Assembly (NCBI GenBank): GCA_963693285.1
Contig: OY848930.1
Location: forward strand, 4,464,001 to 4,528,000
From: Xestospongia muta
Taxonomy: Eukaryota > Porifera > Demospongiae > Haplosclerida > Petrosiidae
DNA length: 64,000 bases
Direction of reading: 5' to 3'
Shown here: positions 45,566 to 56,345 of the stretch, piece by piece
Layout of the letters: each line of letters begins with the position of its first letter
Position numbering within the stretch: position 1 is the stretch's first letter
The notes under the pieces: generated by a model
Told to the model about the DNA's origin: nothing
What the model saw: only the letters and a program-made list of their open reading frames with translations
The model's database searches: none
Position numbers and translations under genes: made by a program

Positions 45566-48500
45566 ATGAATGTTCCACTCTTACTTGGCTATATTGCCTT
45601 GGCAATGGTAGTACTTGGAGTCAGCATTCCAGTCAATGGGTTTAATCATCAGATCTACGTGAGTTGTTCCTCTTCAGAAACTATTGGTAATGATACTTGT
45701 AGACCATCACATGATGGTTTATATTGTACTACACTTGATCAGGCTTTTAAAGAACTACAACACAATTCTACTGTTGTCTATATTAAGTCAGGTATCTGTA
45801 GTCTAAGTAAAGAAGTGCATTTTCAATACAAAACTGACATAGCTATCATTGGTGATGATGATGGTGGCACTAATGTGGTTATAGAGTGTTCATATTTTGC
45901 TGGTCTTTCATTTTCTTATTCAAGTAACATCATACTGGAATCTCTTACATTACGTCAATGTGGTGCCTTTCAGAACAGCTCTAGTAGAAACATAAGGAAG
46001 GATATAGTTTTTAAATACTTTCGTTTTACATCAGCTTTATATATGCTATTTTGTGCTAACGTTACTCTGATTGATGTACACTTACATGACTCCAATGGTA
46101 TCGGTCTTGTTTTGTATAACACTGTGGGTAATGTGATTATTAAAGGTTGTGTTTTTTTTAATCAGAGTGATGCCTTTCCTAATCAAACAACAGTAGTTGG
46201 AGGAGGAGGACTTCAGATTGAGTTCTCGTATTGTATACCGGGTAATCTCAACTGTTTAAAAAGTGGCCATTCTCAAGTAGATAGTCAGTACTCATCTGGT
46301 GCTTTATATGTAATTACAGACTCCATTTTTAAATTGAATCAAGCCCATAGAGGTTCTGAATTTGTTTTCAAGTTGAGCAATGAGGAATCTAGTTATTTTG
46401 CATTTGGTAAAGGGGGTGGGTTATCTATTATCTTAAAAGGCAATGCACATAGCAATAATTTCTCAATCAGTAATTGTACTTTCCGTAAAAACCATGCTCA
46501 TTATGGTGGAGGATTCTATGTTGCATTCCATGATCAATCTCAGGCCAATAATGTATCAATTACTGATTGTAATATCATTGCTAATAAAAACTTTGATATA
46601 CATAATAATGTCTGGGATTTTGACAGTGGAGGAGGAGGAGGTATGATTGTCTTTTTGTCTGGTACCAATGATACTAATGTCTTCCAAATACATGACAGTA
46701 TATTTCATGATAATGTGGGTCTCTCTGGTGGAGGACTAGCTGTAGAAGCTATAGCAAATTTTGGAAAACTCAATGGTTTATTAAGTTTGGATAATCTTGT
46801 GTTTCAAAACAATTCAGCTTTTCGTGGTTCAGCTATTCACTTTTTTCAGGACAACAGTAATTGTCAATTCAAACTAGTGGTTAATATCAGCAACAGTTCA
46901 TTTATAAACAACTCACCAATCTGTTCCAAAAAGAAAGCTAGATCTTTTGCTAGTCTTGTTTGCTCTGGTATTGTCTACACTAACACACAAAACCTTCAAG
47001 TAACTGGTAAACTGTTTTTTGCGAACAACACTGCATCAGCTCTGGAAATTCGTTATTCAAGAGTCAATGTATGGGATGGTGCAAAACTAGTTTTTCAAAA
47101 TAACACAAGTATTTATGGTGGAGGTCTAGCCTTGTATGAATGTAGCTTCATAGAGGTGTATCCTCAGACTCAATTCATTTTTAACAATAATAGTGCTACT
47201 AAATATGGTGGGGCTATATATTCTGGTCCATGTGCCCAGTCTGCTCAATCATCAATATTATCAATGAAATGTTTTATATCATACTTCAACCACTCAACAA
47301 TTCCTAATGATTGGGATACTGAATTCAATTTCACTAATAATGTAATTAGATCTAGAACAGACTCCTCACCTAATTCAGTGTATGCTAGTTCTATTACTTC
47401 TTGCTTGTGGCCAGATGGCTATGACACATTTAAAGTTGACTACAACACAACCTTTTGTTGGAGTCCCTTCCATTATGATCCAGATAATTGTACTGATAAT
47501 ATAGACTCTGGTCCTGCATTTTTAAACTACAATAAGGAAAATTTTGTGATATATCCTGGTCAAACTATCTATTCACCTGTTGCTTATAATGGTTTCAAAC
47601 GTAAGATTGAACATCCTCATATTCAAGCTTGTATAAAATCTGGTCCAGCTTCTCTAGACAATTCTCAAATGAAAAAATGTATGAGGTTTCCATCAACAGG
47701 TGTACTCCATGTATACCAATATGACAGCAGTGACTTGGTGACATCTGATACCATTTATTTGACTACTACAACAGTAACACCAGAAAGTCTCCAGTCTACA
47801 CTTGAAATAACTTTCAAAAACTGTTCTTGGCCATTTCAATTTGATACCAAGCAGTGCTCATTTCTCTTACCTTCTATTTGTTGTTCTGACGGTTGTGGTA
47901 AACAATGTGGTATTGGATCAATGATTCATCCAGATGAGCGTTACTGTATTTACTATAACAATGATTTAGATTTAATTGTTGGTCATTGTCCATTTGCTTA
48001 CAGTAATAAGCCAAAGTTTGTATTCAGTTACTCTAATAAGTCTTTTTCTGAACTACAAGGTTGTGGCAATAATCGTACAGGCCCACTTTGTGGACAGTGT
48101 GATAAAGATCTTGGCATTCCTATTAATTCTGTCTATTTTGAATGTAAAGACTGTCAAGGGAACATTATACTCAAAAGTTGGTTCATCTTTATATTACTAG
48201 AACTACTTCCATTGACAGTAATGGTGATCATCATTTTGGTTTTCAATATCAGATTGACTGATGGATTTTTCGCTGGTCTTGTTTTGTATGCTCAAATCAT
48301 ATCAGTAGATTTCCAGGGTTGGTATTATCCAGCTTGGCTGACTGTACAGCAAGATACTTCATTTAAGGGAGACTATCTTACATACATTAGTACAAGTCCC
48401 TATAGTATTCTTAACTTGAATTTTTTGCGTATGCTTGGTCCATCTTGGTCTAATCCAGTCTGTTTAACAAGTGACATGGGACCATTGTCTGTCTTTACAA

Positions 48501-49735
48501 CATGGTACTGTGTAGCTTTTTATCCTTTTTTCTTACTGTTATTGCTATTAGTATTGCAAACATTGTATGACAATGGTTCCTCATGTGTCTTTATTGTTTT
48601 TAAACGCATTTGCAAAATGCTAGCACGATTTCAGCAATTCTTAAAGATTCACCCATCTTTGATGGACTTTGCAGCATCAATATATGTGCTATCATTTACG
48701 CAGTTCGTTTCTCTATCTTATAGAATGTTACACTATAGTACATGGCGAAGTATGACAAATGAGAATTTAAAGGGTAGAGTTTTTTTTTATAATGCTAGTC
48801 TGACTTATTTTGGGTGGCCTCATGCATTTTTTGGAATATTTGCATTCACCATTCTATTTTTCATTATATTATTACCAACTTTGTTCCTTAGTCTCTATCA
48901 ATTTAAATGGTTCCATCAATTTCTGACCCTTTGCAAATTGAGGTATCAATTTCTAGTGTCTTTTGGTGATGTGTTTTCAGGTTCTTTAAAGAATGGTACT
49001 GGTAACAGCAAACTTGACTTTCGTTCATTTGCTGGTTTCTATCTTGTCTTTCGAATCATTGCTATGACATTTTATTATATAACAAGTGACCCAAAAATTG
49101 TCCTCTACTGTGAGACATGTTTATCACTTTTGTTTGCTGGTTTCATCATGATCTTCAGACCCTATAAAAAGAAAATTGTTAATTTTGCAGAGTTTACTGT
49201 ATTTTCCGTTTTGGGATTAATGAGTGCTATTTGTCTCTCTCAACGGCAAGGAGGAAGACATATTTGTGTGGTGGCCATTATGCATATACCCATTGTTCTA
49301 TTACTAGTCTATATTGTTTATAGGATTGTAACAAAAGCGTATCAACACTATAAAAATTGTTGCCTTTTACAAGATAGAAATGATAACTACTCTAATGAAG
49401 AGTTTCAAGACTCGATGACAATGGAGAAACTCCCAGATCGTGTTCTCAATCCTACCGAATACCAGGAGCGTCATGTTGGATTTGTCTCTTCTGAGTCTAC
49501 TCCATCTTCACTTAATAGTTCTCAGATTCATCTCCAGAATCCAGCTAGTGGTCATAGCAGTAATGATAGTCAAACAAATGACACCAGATTTAAAACCAGT
49601 TCCAGAACCACTGTACAAATTGGTAACACTGCCAAAGCTAATACCACAAGTCGTACTACATTTCAGACCAGTATTAGATCCAGTGTTAGAAATACAACCA
49701 GTGATTATGGCAGTACAAGAACTGATGATAGCTGA
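45566..49735 (+). CDS. Array gene B: PMP-repeat beta-helix, multi-pass membrane protein
   Basis: An intact single exon of 1389 codons from the ATG at 45566. The open frame extends nine codons upstream (SLGYYHIK) but without an ATG, and it crosses the conserved TTTAG site. Same architecture as gene A. It follows gene A in the N-terminal ectodomain (QSDAFPNQTTVVGGGGLQ, FKLNQAHRGSEFVF) and in the C-terminal QRQGGRHICVV, but follows C and D in GVLHVYQYDSSDLVTSDT and shares FYNASLTYFGWPH with D. A two-codon insertion (IRSRTDSS) is private to B. One Cys of the membrane-proximal module is Tyr (CIYYNND instead of CIYCNND), a possible loss of a disulphide. Confidence 0.88.
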   Translation: MNVPLLLGYIALAMVVLGVSIPVNGFNHQIYVSCSSSETIGNDTCRPSHDGLYCTTLDQAFKELQHNSTVVYIKSGICSLSKEVHFQYKTDIAIIGDDDGGTNVVIECSYFAGLSFSYSSNIILESLTLRQCGAFQNSSSRNIRKDIVFKYFRFTSALYMLFCANVTLIDVHLHDSNGIGLVLYNTVGNVIIKGCVFFNQSDAFPNQTTVVGGGGLQIEFSYCIPGNLNCLKSGHSQVDSQYSSGALYVITDSIFKLNQAHRGSEFVFKLSNEESSYFAFGKGGGLSIILKGNAHSNNFSISNCTFRKNHAHYGGGFYVAFHDQSQANNVSITDCNIIANKNFDIHNNVWDFDSGGGGGMIVFLSGTNDTNVFQIHDSIFHDNVGLSGGGLAVEAIANFGKLNGLLSLDNLVFQNNSAFRGSAIHFFQDNSNCQFKLVVNISNSSFINNSPICSKKKARSFASLVCSGIVYTNTQNLQVTGKLFFANNTASALEIRYSRVNVWDGAKLVFQNNTSIYGGGLALYECSFIEVYPQTQFIFNNNSATKYGGAIYSGPCAQSAQSSILSMKCFISYFNHSTIPNDWDTEFNFTNNVIRSRTDSSPNSVYASSITSCLWPDGYDTFKVDYNTTFCWSPFHYDPDNCTDNIDSGPAFLNYNKENFVIYPGQTIYSPVAYNGFKRKIEHPHIQACIKSGPASLDNSQMKKCMRFPSTGVLHVYQYDSSDLVTSDTIYLTTTTVTPESLQSTLEITFKNCSWPFQFDTKQCSFLLPSICCSDGCGKQCGIGSMIHPDERYCIYYNNDLDLIVGHCPFAYSNKPKFVFSYSNKSFSELQGCGNNRTGPLCGQCDKDLGIPINSVYFECKDCQGNIILKSWFIFILLELLPLTVMVIIILVFNIRLTDGFFAGLVLYAQIISVDFQGWYYPAWLTVQQDTSFKGDYLTYISTSPYSILNLNFLRMLGPSWSNPVCLTSDMGPLSVFTTWYCVAFYPFFLLLLLLVLQTLYDNGSSCVFIVFKRICKMLARFQQFLKIHPSLMDFAASIYVLSFTQFVSLSYRMLHYSTWRSMTNENLKGRVFFYNASLTYFGWPHAFFGIFAFTILFFIILLPTLFLSLYQFKWFHQFLTLCKLRYQFLVSFGDVFSGSLKNGTGNSKLDFRSFAGFYLVFRIIAMTFYYITSDPKIVLYCETCLSLLFAGFIMIFRPYKKKIVNFAEFTVFSVLGLMSAICLSQRQGGRHICVVAIMHIPIVLLLVYIVYRIVTKAYQHYKNCCLLQDRNDNYSNEEFQDSMTMEKLPDRVLNPTEYQERHVGFVSSESTPSSLNSSQIHLQNPASGHSSNDSQTNDTRFKTSSRTTVQIGNTAKANTTSRTTFQTSIRSSVRNTTSDYGSTRTDDS

Positions 49736-50159
49736 GTTAGTTTGTAATATATTACTGAAAACTACAATGATTGAGTGTAGTTTGTAATAACTCCTTTATT
49801 ATATCTTTGTAATGTACTTTTGTGTGCCTCATTTATAATTGATTTTCACATGTTTCTTCAATAATTTTGTACACTTAACAAAAATAACAATAATGTATCA
49901 TTAAATAAATTAATAAAATAAAATTGAAATTACATCACAAGTGGTTTATTTGTACAAAAAAAATAATAAATATTTGTACTACCAATGTGGTACCAGGCAA
50001 TGGTCAAGAAAGAGATATTGCATATACACATAACTTTTAAATATTGTTTTAGTGTTGTTAAGATCTGATATAAAATTATTAATAGTTATTTCAATAACAT
50101 ACACTCAATCCATGGATAGTCAATGATGGCAGTAAAATTTGACTAATAGTACAGGTTCA

Positions 50160-50496
50160 CTATTCTAGGTATCTAGTTTGTAGATTTTTAAAGAGATCAT
50201 GTCCAGTTTCTAGTAGTCTACTCAGTATTGTACCATTGGGAGATTCTTGTTTTTCTTCCTCACTGAGTCCATGTTCTAAGAGTTGTTCTTTAGTTTGTGA
50301 GAGATATTGGAACACTGATGTGAAAGATGGTCGCTCAGTTCCTCTGGATGCCAAATAGATGAACAGATGGATAAATAGATTGATGGTTGTATGAATAGAC
50401 AGATACTTACCAACAATTTATCATTAGTTGATATATAAGACGTGGACAGCCAGGAGGAGGAGGAAGACATTCTCCTTCATCCATTTGTTCAATATG
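50160..50496 (-). pseudogene. Tyrosine-kinase 3' end fragment in spacer B-C
   Basis: Two exon remnants. 50496-50411 reads IEQMDEGECLPPPPGCPRLI then YQLMINCW with a GTAAG donor, the kinase C-lobe end. 50345-50160 reads ERPSFTSVFQYLSQTKEQLL, then a tail ending LFKNLQTRYLE and a stop. The acceptor of the second exon is damaged (TTTGG where the other copies have TTAGA) and the HPE-xx-RP linker is out of frame. No upstream catalytic exons are present in the window. Confidence 0.78.
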
Positions 50497-50930
50497 CTAT
50501 ATAAATTAAGATTGTTATGGTCATCCAGCTGTCTGCCTATTTATCTATTCATCAATCTATCCTTTCGTCAGTCTATCATTAAAATTATCCTTATCAATAA
50601 TATCTATGGATGCTATTGTAGAGAAAAATGCTATTTCTTATGCTATTTAGTGCTAATTATGGTATTTCAATAATTAAGTCTAACATTTCTTTACGGTATT
50701 GATAAGCCACTTTCCCTCCTTGTTATTATAAATACTTTCATTGTTGTGACTGTATTGTATTACCTCCAGTAGCTACTATCTCAAGGAAAGGTCAAATTTG
50801 AGTAAGAAATTCTAGAGAATTGTTGGTAGTAATATTATTAACTACTAATAATTCAATATCATTTTAATGATTATAATATTAAACTTTACTATATTATCCC
50901 TCATTGTCTTTAGGTTATTATCATATTAAA

Positions 50931-53900
50931 ATGAACGTTCCACTCTTACTTGGCTATATTGCCTTGGCAATGGTAGTACTTGGAGCCAGCACTCCAGTCA
51001 ATGGGTTTGATCATCAGATCTACGTGAGTTGTTCCTCTTCAGAAACTATTGGTAATGATACTTGTAGACCATCACATGATGGTTTACATTGTACTACACT
51101 TGACCAGGCTCTTAAAGAACTACAACACAATTCTACTGTTGTCTATATTAAGTCAGGTATCTGTAGTCTAAGTAAAGAAGTGCATTTTCAATACAAAACT
51201 GATATAGCTATCATTGGTGATGATGATGGTGACACTGATGTGGTTATAGAGTGTTCAGATTATACTGGTCTTTCATTTTCTTATTCAAGTAATATCATAC
51301 TGAAATCCCTTGCATTGTATAACTGTAGTGCTGTTCAGATAAGTACAAGTAGAAACATAAGCATTACAGTTTTTGAATACATTCACTTTACATCAGCTTT
51401 ATATATGCTATTTTGTGCTAACGTTACTCTGATTGATGTACACTTGTACAGATCCAAAGGTGTTAGTCTTGTTTTGTATAACACTGTGGGTAATGTGATT
51501 ATTAAAAGTTGTGTTTTTTAATCACAGTCACGCCTTTCCTCATAAACCAGTTGGTGGAGGAGGACTCCAGATTGAGTTCTCATACTGCATACCAGGCAAT
51601 ATCAACTGCCCAAACAGTGGTAATTCTCAAGTAAACAGTCAATATTCATCTGGTGCTTTTTATACAATTACAGACTCCATTTTTGAAAAGAACAGAGCAC
51701 TAGCACACAAAGCAGACAAACAGAGTTTTACATTTTTCAAGTTGAGCAATGAGGAATCTGGTTATTTTGCATTTGGTAAAGGTGGTGGGTTATCAATTAT
51801 CTTAAAAGGTAATGCACATGACAATAATTTCTTGATCAGTAATTGTACTTTCCATAAAAACTATGCTCATTATGGTGGAGGATTCTATGTTGCATTCCAT
51901 GATCAATCTCAAGCTAATAATGTATCAATTACTGATTGTAATATCACTGCTAATGAAAACTTTAATATTATACATAATAATATCTGGGATTTTGATAGTG
52001 GTGGTGGCGGAGGTATGATTGTCTTTTTGTCTGGTACCAATGATACTAATGTCTTCCAAATACATGACAGTACATTTCATGATAATGTGGGTCTCTCTGG
52101 TGGAGGACTAGCTGTAGAAGCTATAGCAAATTTTGAAAAACTCAATGGTTCATTAAGTTTGGATAATCTTGTGTTTCAAAACAATTCAGCTTTTCTTGGT
52201 TCAGCTATTTACTTTTTTCAGGACAACAATAATTGTCAATTCAAACTAGTGGTTAATATCAGCAACAGTTCATTTATAGACAACTCACCAATTTGTTCTA
52301 AAAAGAAAGCTATATTATTTGCTAGTCTTATTTGCTCTGGTATTGTCTACTCCAATGCACAAGACCTTCAAGTAACTGGTGAACTATTTTTTACAAACAA
52401 CACGGCATCAGCTCTGGAAATTCATTATTCAAGAGTCAATGTATCAGATGGTGGAAAACTAGTTTTTCAAAACAACACAAGTGTTTATGGTGGCGGTCTA
52501 GCTTTGTATGAATGTAGCTTCATAGAGGTGTATCCTCAAACTCAGTTCATTTTTGACAGTAATAGTGCTACTAAATATGGTGGGGCTATATACTCTGGTC
52601 TATGTGCCCAGTCTGCTCAATCATCAATATTATCAATGAAATGTTTTATATCATACTTCAACCGCTCAATAATTCCTGATGATTGGGATACTGAATTCAA
52701 TTTCACTAATAATGTATTTGGAACAGACTCCTCACCTAATTCAGTGTATGCTAGTTCTATTACTTCTTGCTTGTGGCCAGATGGCTATGACACATTTAAA
52801 GTTGACTACAACACAACCTTTTGTTGGAATCACTTCCATTATTATCCACATAATTGTACTGATAGTATAGACTCTGGTCCTGCATTTTTAAGTCACAGTA
52901 ATAAAAGTTTTGCGATATTTCCTGGTCAAGCTATCTATTCACCTGTCGTTTATAATGGTTTTAAACGTAAGATTAAGGATCCTCCTATTCAAGCTTGTAT
53001 AAAATCTGGTCCAGCTTCTCTAGACAATTCTCAAATGAAAAAATGTATGAGGTTTTCATCAACAGGTGTACTCCATGTATACCAATATGACAGCAGTGAC
53101 TTAGTGACATCTGATACCATTTATTTGACTACTACAACAGTAACACCAGAAAGTCTCCAGTCTACACTTGAAATAACTTTCAAAAACTGTTCTTGGCCAT
53201 TTCAATTTGATACCAAGCAGTGCTCATTTCTCTTACCTTCTATTTGTTGTTCTGATGGTTGTGGTAAACAATGTGGTATTGGATCAATGATTTATCCAGA
53301 TGAGCGTTACTGTATTTACTGTAACAATGATTTAGATTTAATTGTTGGTCATTGTCCATTTGCTTACAGTAACAATCCAAAGTTTGTATTCAGTTACTCT
53401 AATAAGTCTTTTTCTGAACTACAAGGTTGTGCCAATAATCGTACAGGCCCACTTTGTGGACAGTGTGAAAAAGGTCTTGGCATTCCTATTAATTCTGTCT
53501 ATTTTGAATGTAAAGACTGTCGAGGGAACATCATACTCAAAAGTTGGTTCATCTTTGTATTACTAGAGCTGCTTCCATTGACAGTAATGGTGGTCATCAT
53601 TTTGGTTTTCAATATCAGATTGACTGATGGATTTTTCGCTGGTCTTGTTTTGTATGCTCAAATCATATCAGTAGATTTCCAGGGTTGGTATTATCCAGCT
53701 TGGCTGACTGTACAGCGAGATACTTCATTTAAGAGAGACTATCTTACATACATTAGTACAAGTCCCTATAGTATTCTTAACTTTAATTTTTTGCGTATGC
53801 TTGGACCATCTTGGTCTATCCAGTCTGTTTAACAAGTGACATGGGACCAATGGCTGTCTTTACAACATGGTACTGTATAGCTTTTTATCCTTTTTTCTTA

Positions 53901-55090
53901 CTGTTATTGCTATTAGTATTGCAAACATTATATGACAATGGTTCCTCATGTGTCTTTATTGTTTTTAAACGCATTTGCAAAATGCTAGCACGATTTCGGC
54001 AATTCTTAAACATTCAGCCATCTTTGATGGAGTTTGCAGCATCAATATATGTGCTATCATTTACACAGTTCGTTTCTTTATCTTATAAAATGTTACATTT
54101 TAGTACATGGCAAAGTATGACAAATGAGAATTTAAAGGGTAGAGTTTTCTTTTATGATGCTAGTCTGAACTATTTTGGTTGGCCTCATGCATTTTTTGGA
54201 ATATTTGCATTCACCATTCTATTTTTCATTGTATTATTACCAACTTTGTTCCTTAGTCTCTATCAATTTAAATGGTTTCATCAATTTCTGACCCTTTGCA
54301 AATTGAGATACCAATTTTTAGTGTCTTTTGGTGATGTGTTTTCAGGTTCTTTAAAGAATGGTACAAACTTGACTTCCGTTCATTTGCTGGTTTCTATCTT
54401 GTCTTTCGAATCATTGCTATGACATTTTATTATATAACAAGTGACCCAAAAATTGTCCTCTACTGTGAGACATGTTTATCACTTTTGTTTGCTGGTTTCA
54501 TCATGATCTTCAGACCCTATAAGAAGAAAGTTGTCAATTTTGCAGAGTTTACTGTATTTTCCATTTTGGGATTAATGAGTGCTTTATGTCTTTCTCAAGG
54601 ACAAGAAGGAAGACACATTTGTGTGGTGGCCATTATGCATATACCCATTGTTCTATTACTAATCTACATTGTTTATAGGATTGTAACAAAAGTGTACCAA
54701 CACTATAAAAATCATCGCCCTTTACAAGATGGAAATGATAACTGCTCTAATGAAACGTTTCAAGACTCAACAACAACAGACACATTCCCAGATCGTGTTC
54801 TCAATCCCACTGAATATCGGGAACGTCATGTTGGATTCACTTCTTCTGAGTCTGCTCCATCTTCACTTAATAGTTCTCAGATTCATCTCCGGAATCCAGC
54901 TAGTGGTCATAGCAGTGATGATAGTCAAACAAATGACACCAGATTTGAAACCAGTTCCAGAACCACTGTACAAATTGGTAACACTGCCAAGGCTAATACC
55001 ACAAGTCGTACTACATTTCAGACCAGTATTAGATCCAGTGTTAGAAATACAACCAGTGATTATGGCAGTGTAAGAACTGATGATAGCTGA
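50931..55090 (+). pseudogene. Array gene C: frame-disrupted copy of the beta-helix multi-pass gene
   Basis: Homologous over its full length to A, B and D, but with three breaks: one extra T in a T-run at 51514-51519 (T6 here, T5 in D and E), one missing A at about 53816-53820 (TCTATCC against TCTAATCC in the others), and a 10-base deletion at about 54364 (GGTACAAAC against GGTACTGGTAATAGCAAAC). The first two could be sequencing errors; the 10-base deletion is hard to explain that way. Coding signal and flanks are otherwise preserved, so inactivation would be recent. ATG at 50931, stop at 55088-55090. The repeats, Cys module and hydrophobic segments are as described for A. Confidence 0.82.
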
Positions 55091-55571
55091 GTTAGTTTGT
55101 AATATATTACTGAAAACTACAATGATTGAATGTAGTTTGTAATAACTCTTTTATTATATCTTTGTAATGTATTTTTGTGTGCCTCATTTATAATTGATTG
55201 TATGTCATATGATTTAATTGATTTTTGTAAGCTTATCTATCAAAAATAATGATTTTCTTGTGTGTCTTCAAAAATTTTATATACTTGACAAAAATAATAA
55301 TAATGTATTATTAAATAATGAATTAAATAAAATTGAAATTACATCACAAGTGGTTTATTTGTACAAAACAACAAATAATAAATAGTTGTACTACCAATGT
55401 GGTACCAGACAATGGTCAAGAAAGAGATATTGCATATACACATAATTTTAAAATATTGTTTTAGTGTTGTTAAGATCTGATATAAAATTATTAATAGTTA
55501 TTTCAATAACATACACTCAATCCATGGATAGTCAATGATGTCAGTAAAATTTGACTAATAGTACAGGTTCA

Positions 55572-55914
55572 CTATTCTAGGTATCTAGTTTGTAGATTTT
55601 TGAAGAGATCATGTCCAGCTTCTAGTGGTCCACCCAGTATTGTACCATTTGGAGATTCTTGTTTTTTTTCCTCACTGAGTCCATGTTCTAAGAGTTGTTC
55701 TTTAGGTTGTGAGAGATATTGGAACATAGATATGAAAGATGGTCGCTTAGATGCTTCTGGATGTCTAATAGACGAACAGATGGATAAATAGATTGATGGT
55801 TGTATGAATAGACAGATACTTACCAACAATTTATCATTAGTTGATATATAAGACGTGGACAGCCAGGAGGAGAGGAGGAGGAAGACATTCTAATTCATCC
55901 ATTCGTTCAATATG
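55572..55914 (-). pseudogene. Tyrosine-kinase 3' end fragment in spacer C-D
   Basis: Same two exon remnants as at 50160-50496. The tail exon is open (KRPSFISMFQYLSQPKEQLL to TRYLE, stop at 55572). The C-lobe exon has a 5-base insertion in its CTCC-rich part (GAGGAGAGGAGGAGG on the plus strand), so its frame fails before YQLM. Confidence 0.78.
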
Positions 55915-56345
55915 CTATATAAATTAAAGAGTGTTGTAGTCATCCAGCTGTCTGCCTATTTATCTATTCATCAATCTATCCTTTAGTCTATCATTAAAAT
56001 TATCCTTATCAATAATATCTATAGATGCTATTGAAAAGAAAAATGCTATTTCTTATGCTAATTAGTGCTAATTATGGTATTTCAATAATTAGGTCTAACA
56101 TTTCTTTACGGTATTGATAAGCCACTTTCCCTCCTTGTTATTATAAATACTTTCATTGTTGTGACTGTATTGTATTACCTCCAGTAGCTACTATCTCAAG
56201 GAAAGGTCAAATTTGAGTAAGAAATTCTAGAAAATTGTTAGTAGTAATATTATTAATTACTAATAACTCAATATCATTTTAATGATTATAATATTGAGCT
56301 TTATTATATTATCCCTCATTGTCTTTAGGTTATTATCATATTAAA

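Noticed and set aside
40172..49735. Bacterial contamination because of PMP-like repeats and long single exons
   Set aside because: The array adjoins and shares duplicated sequence with the spliced UBL7 gene, and its spacers hold metazoan-type kinase exons with GT-AG introns.
50160..50470. Treating the minus-strand kinase-like frames as functional small kinases
   Set aside because: Only the last one or two exons remain; acceptors or frames are damaged in every copy, and no catalytic exons lie nearby.
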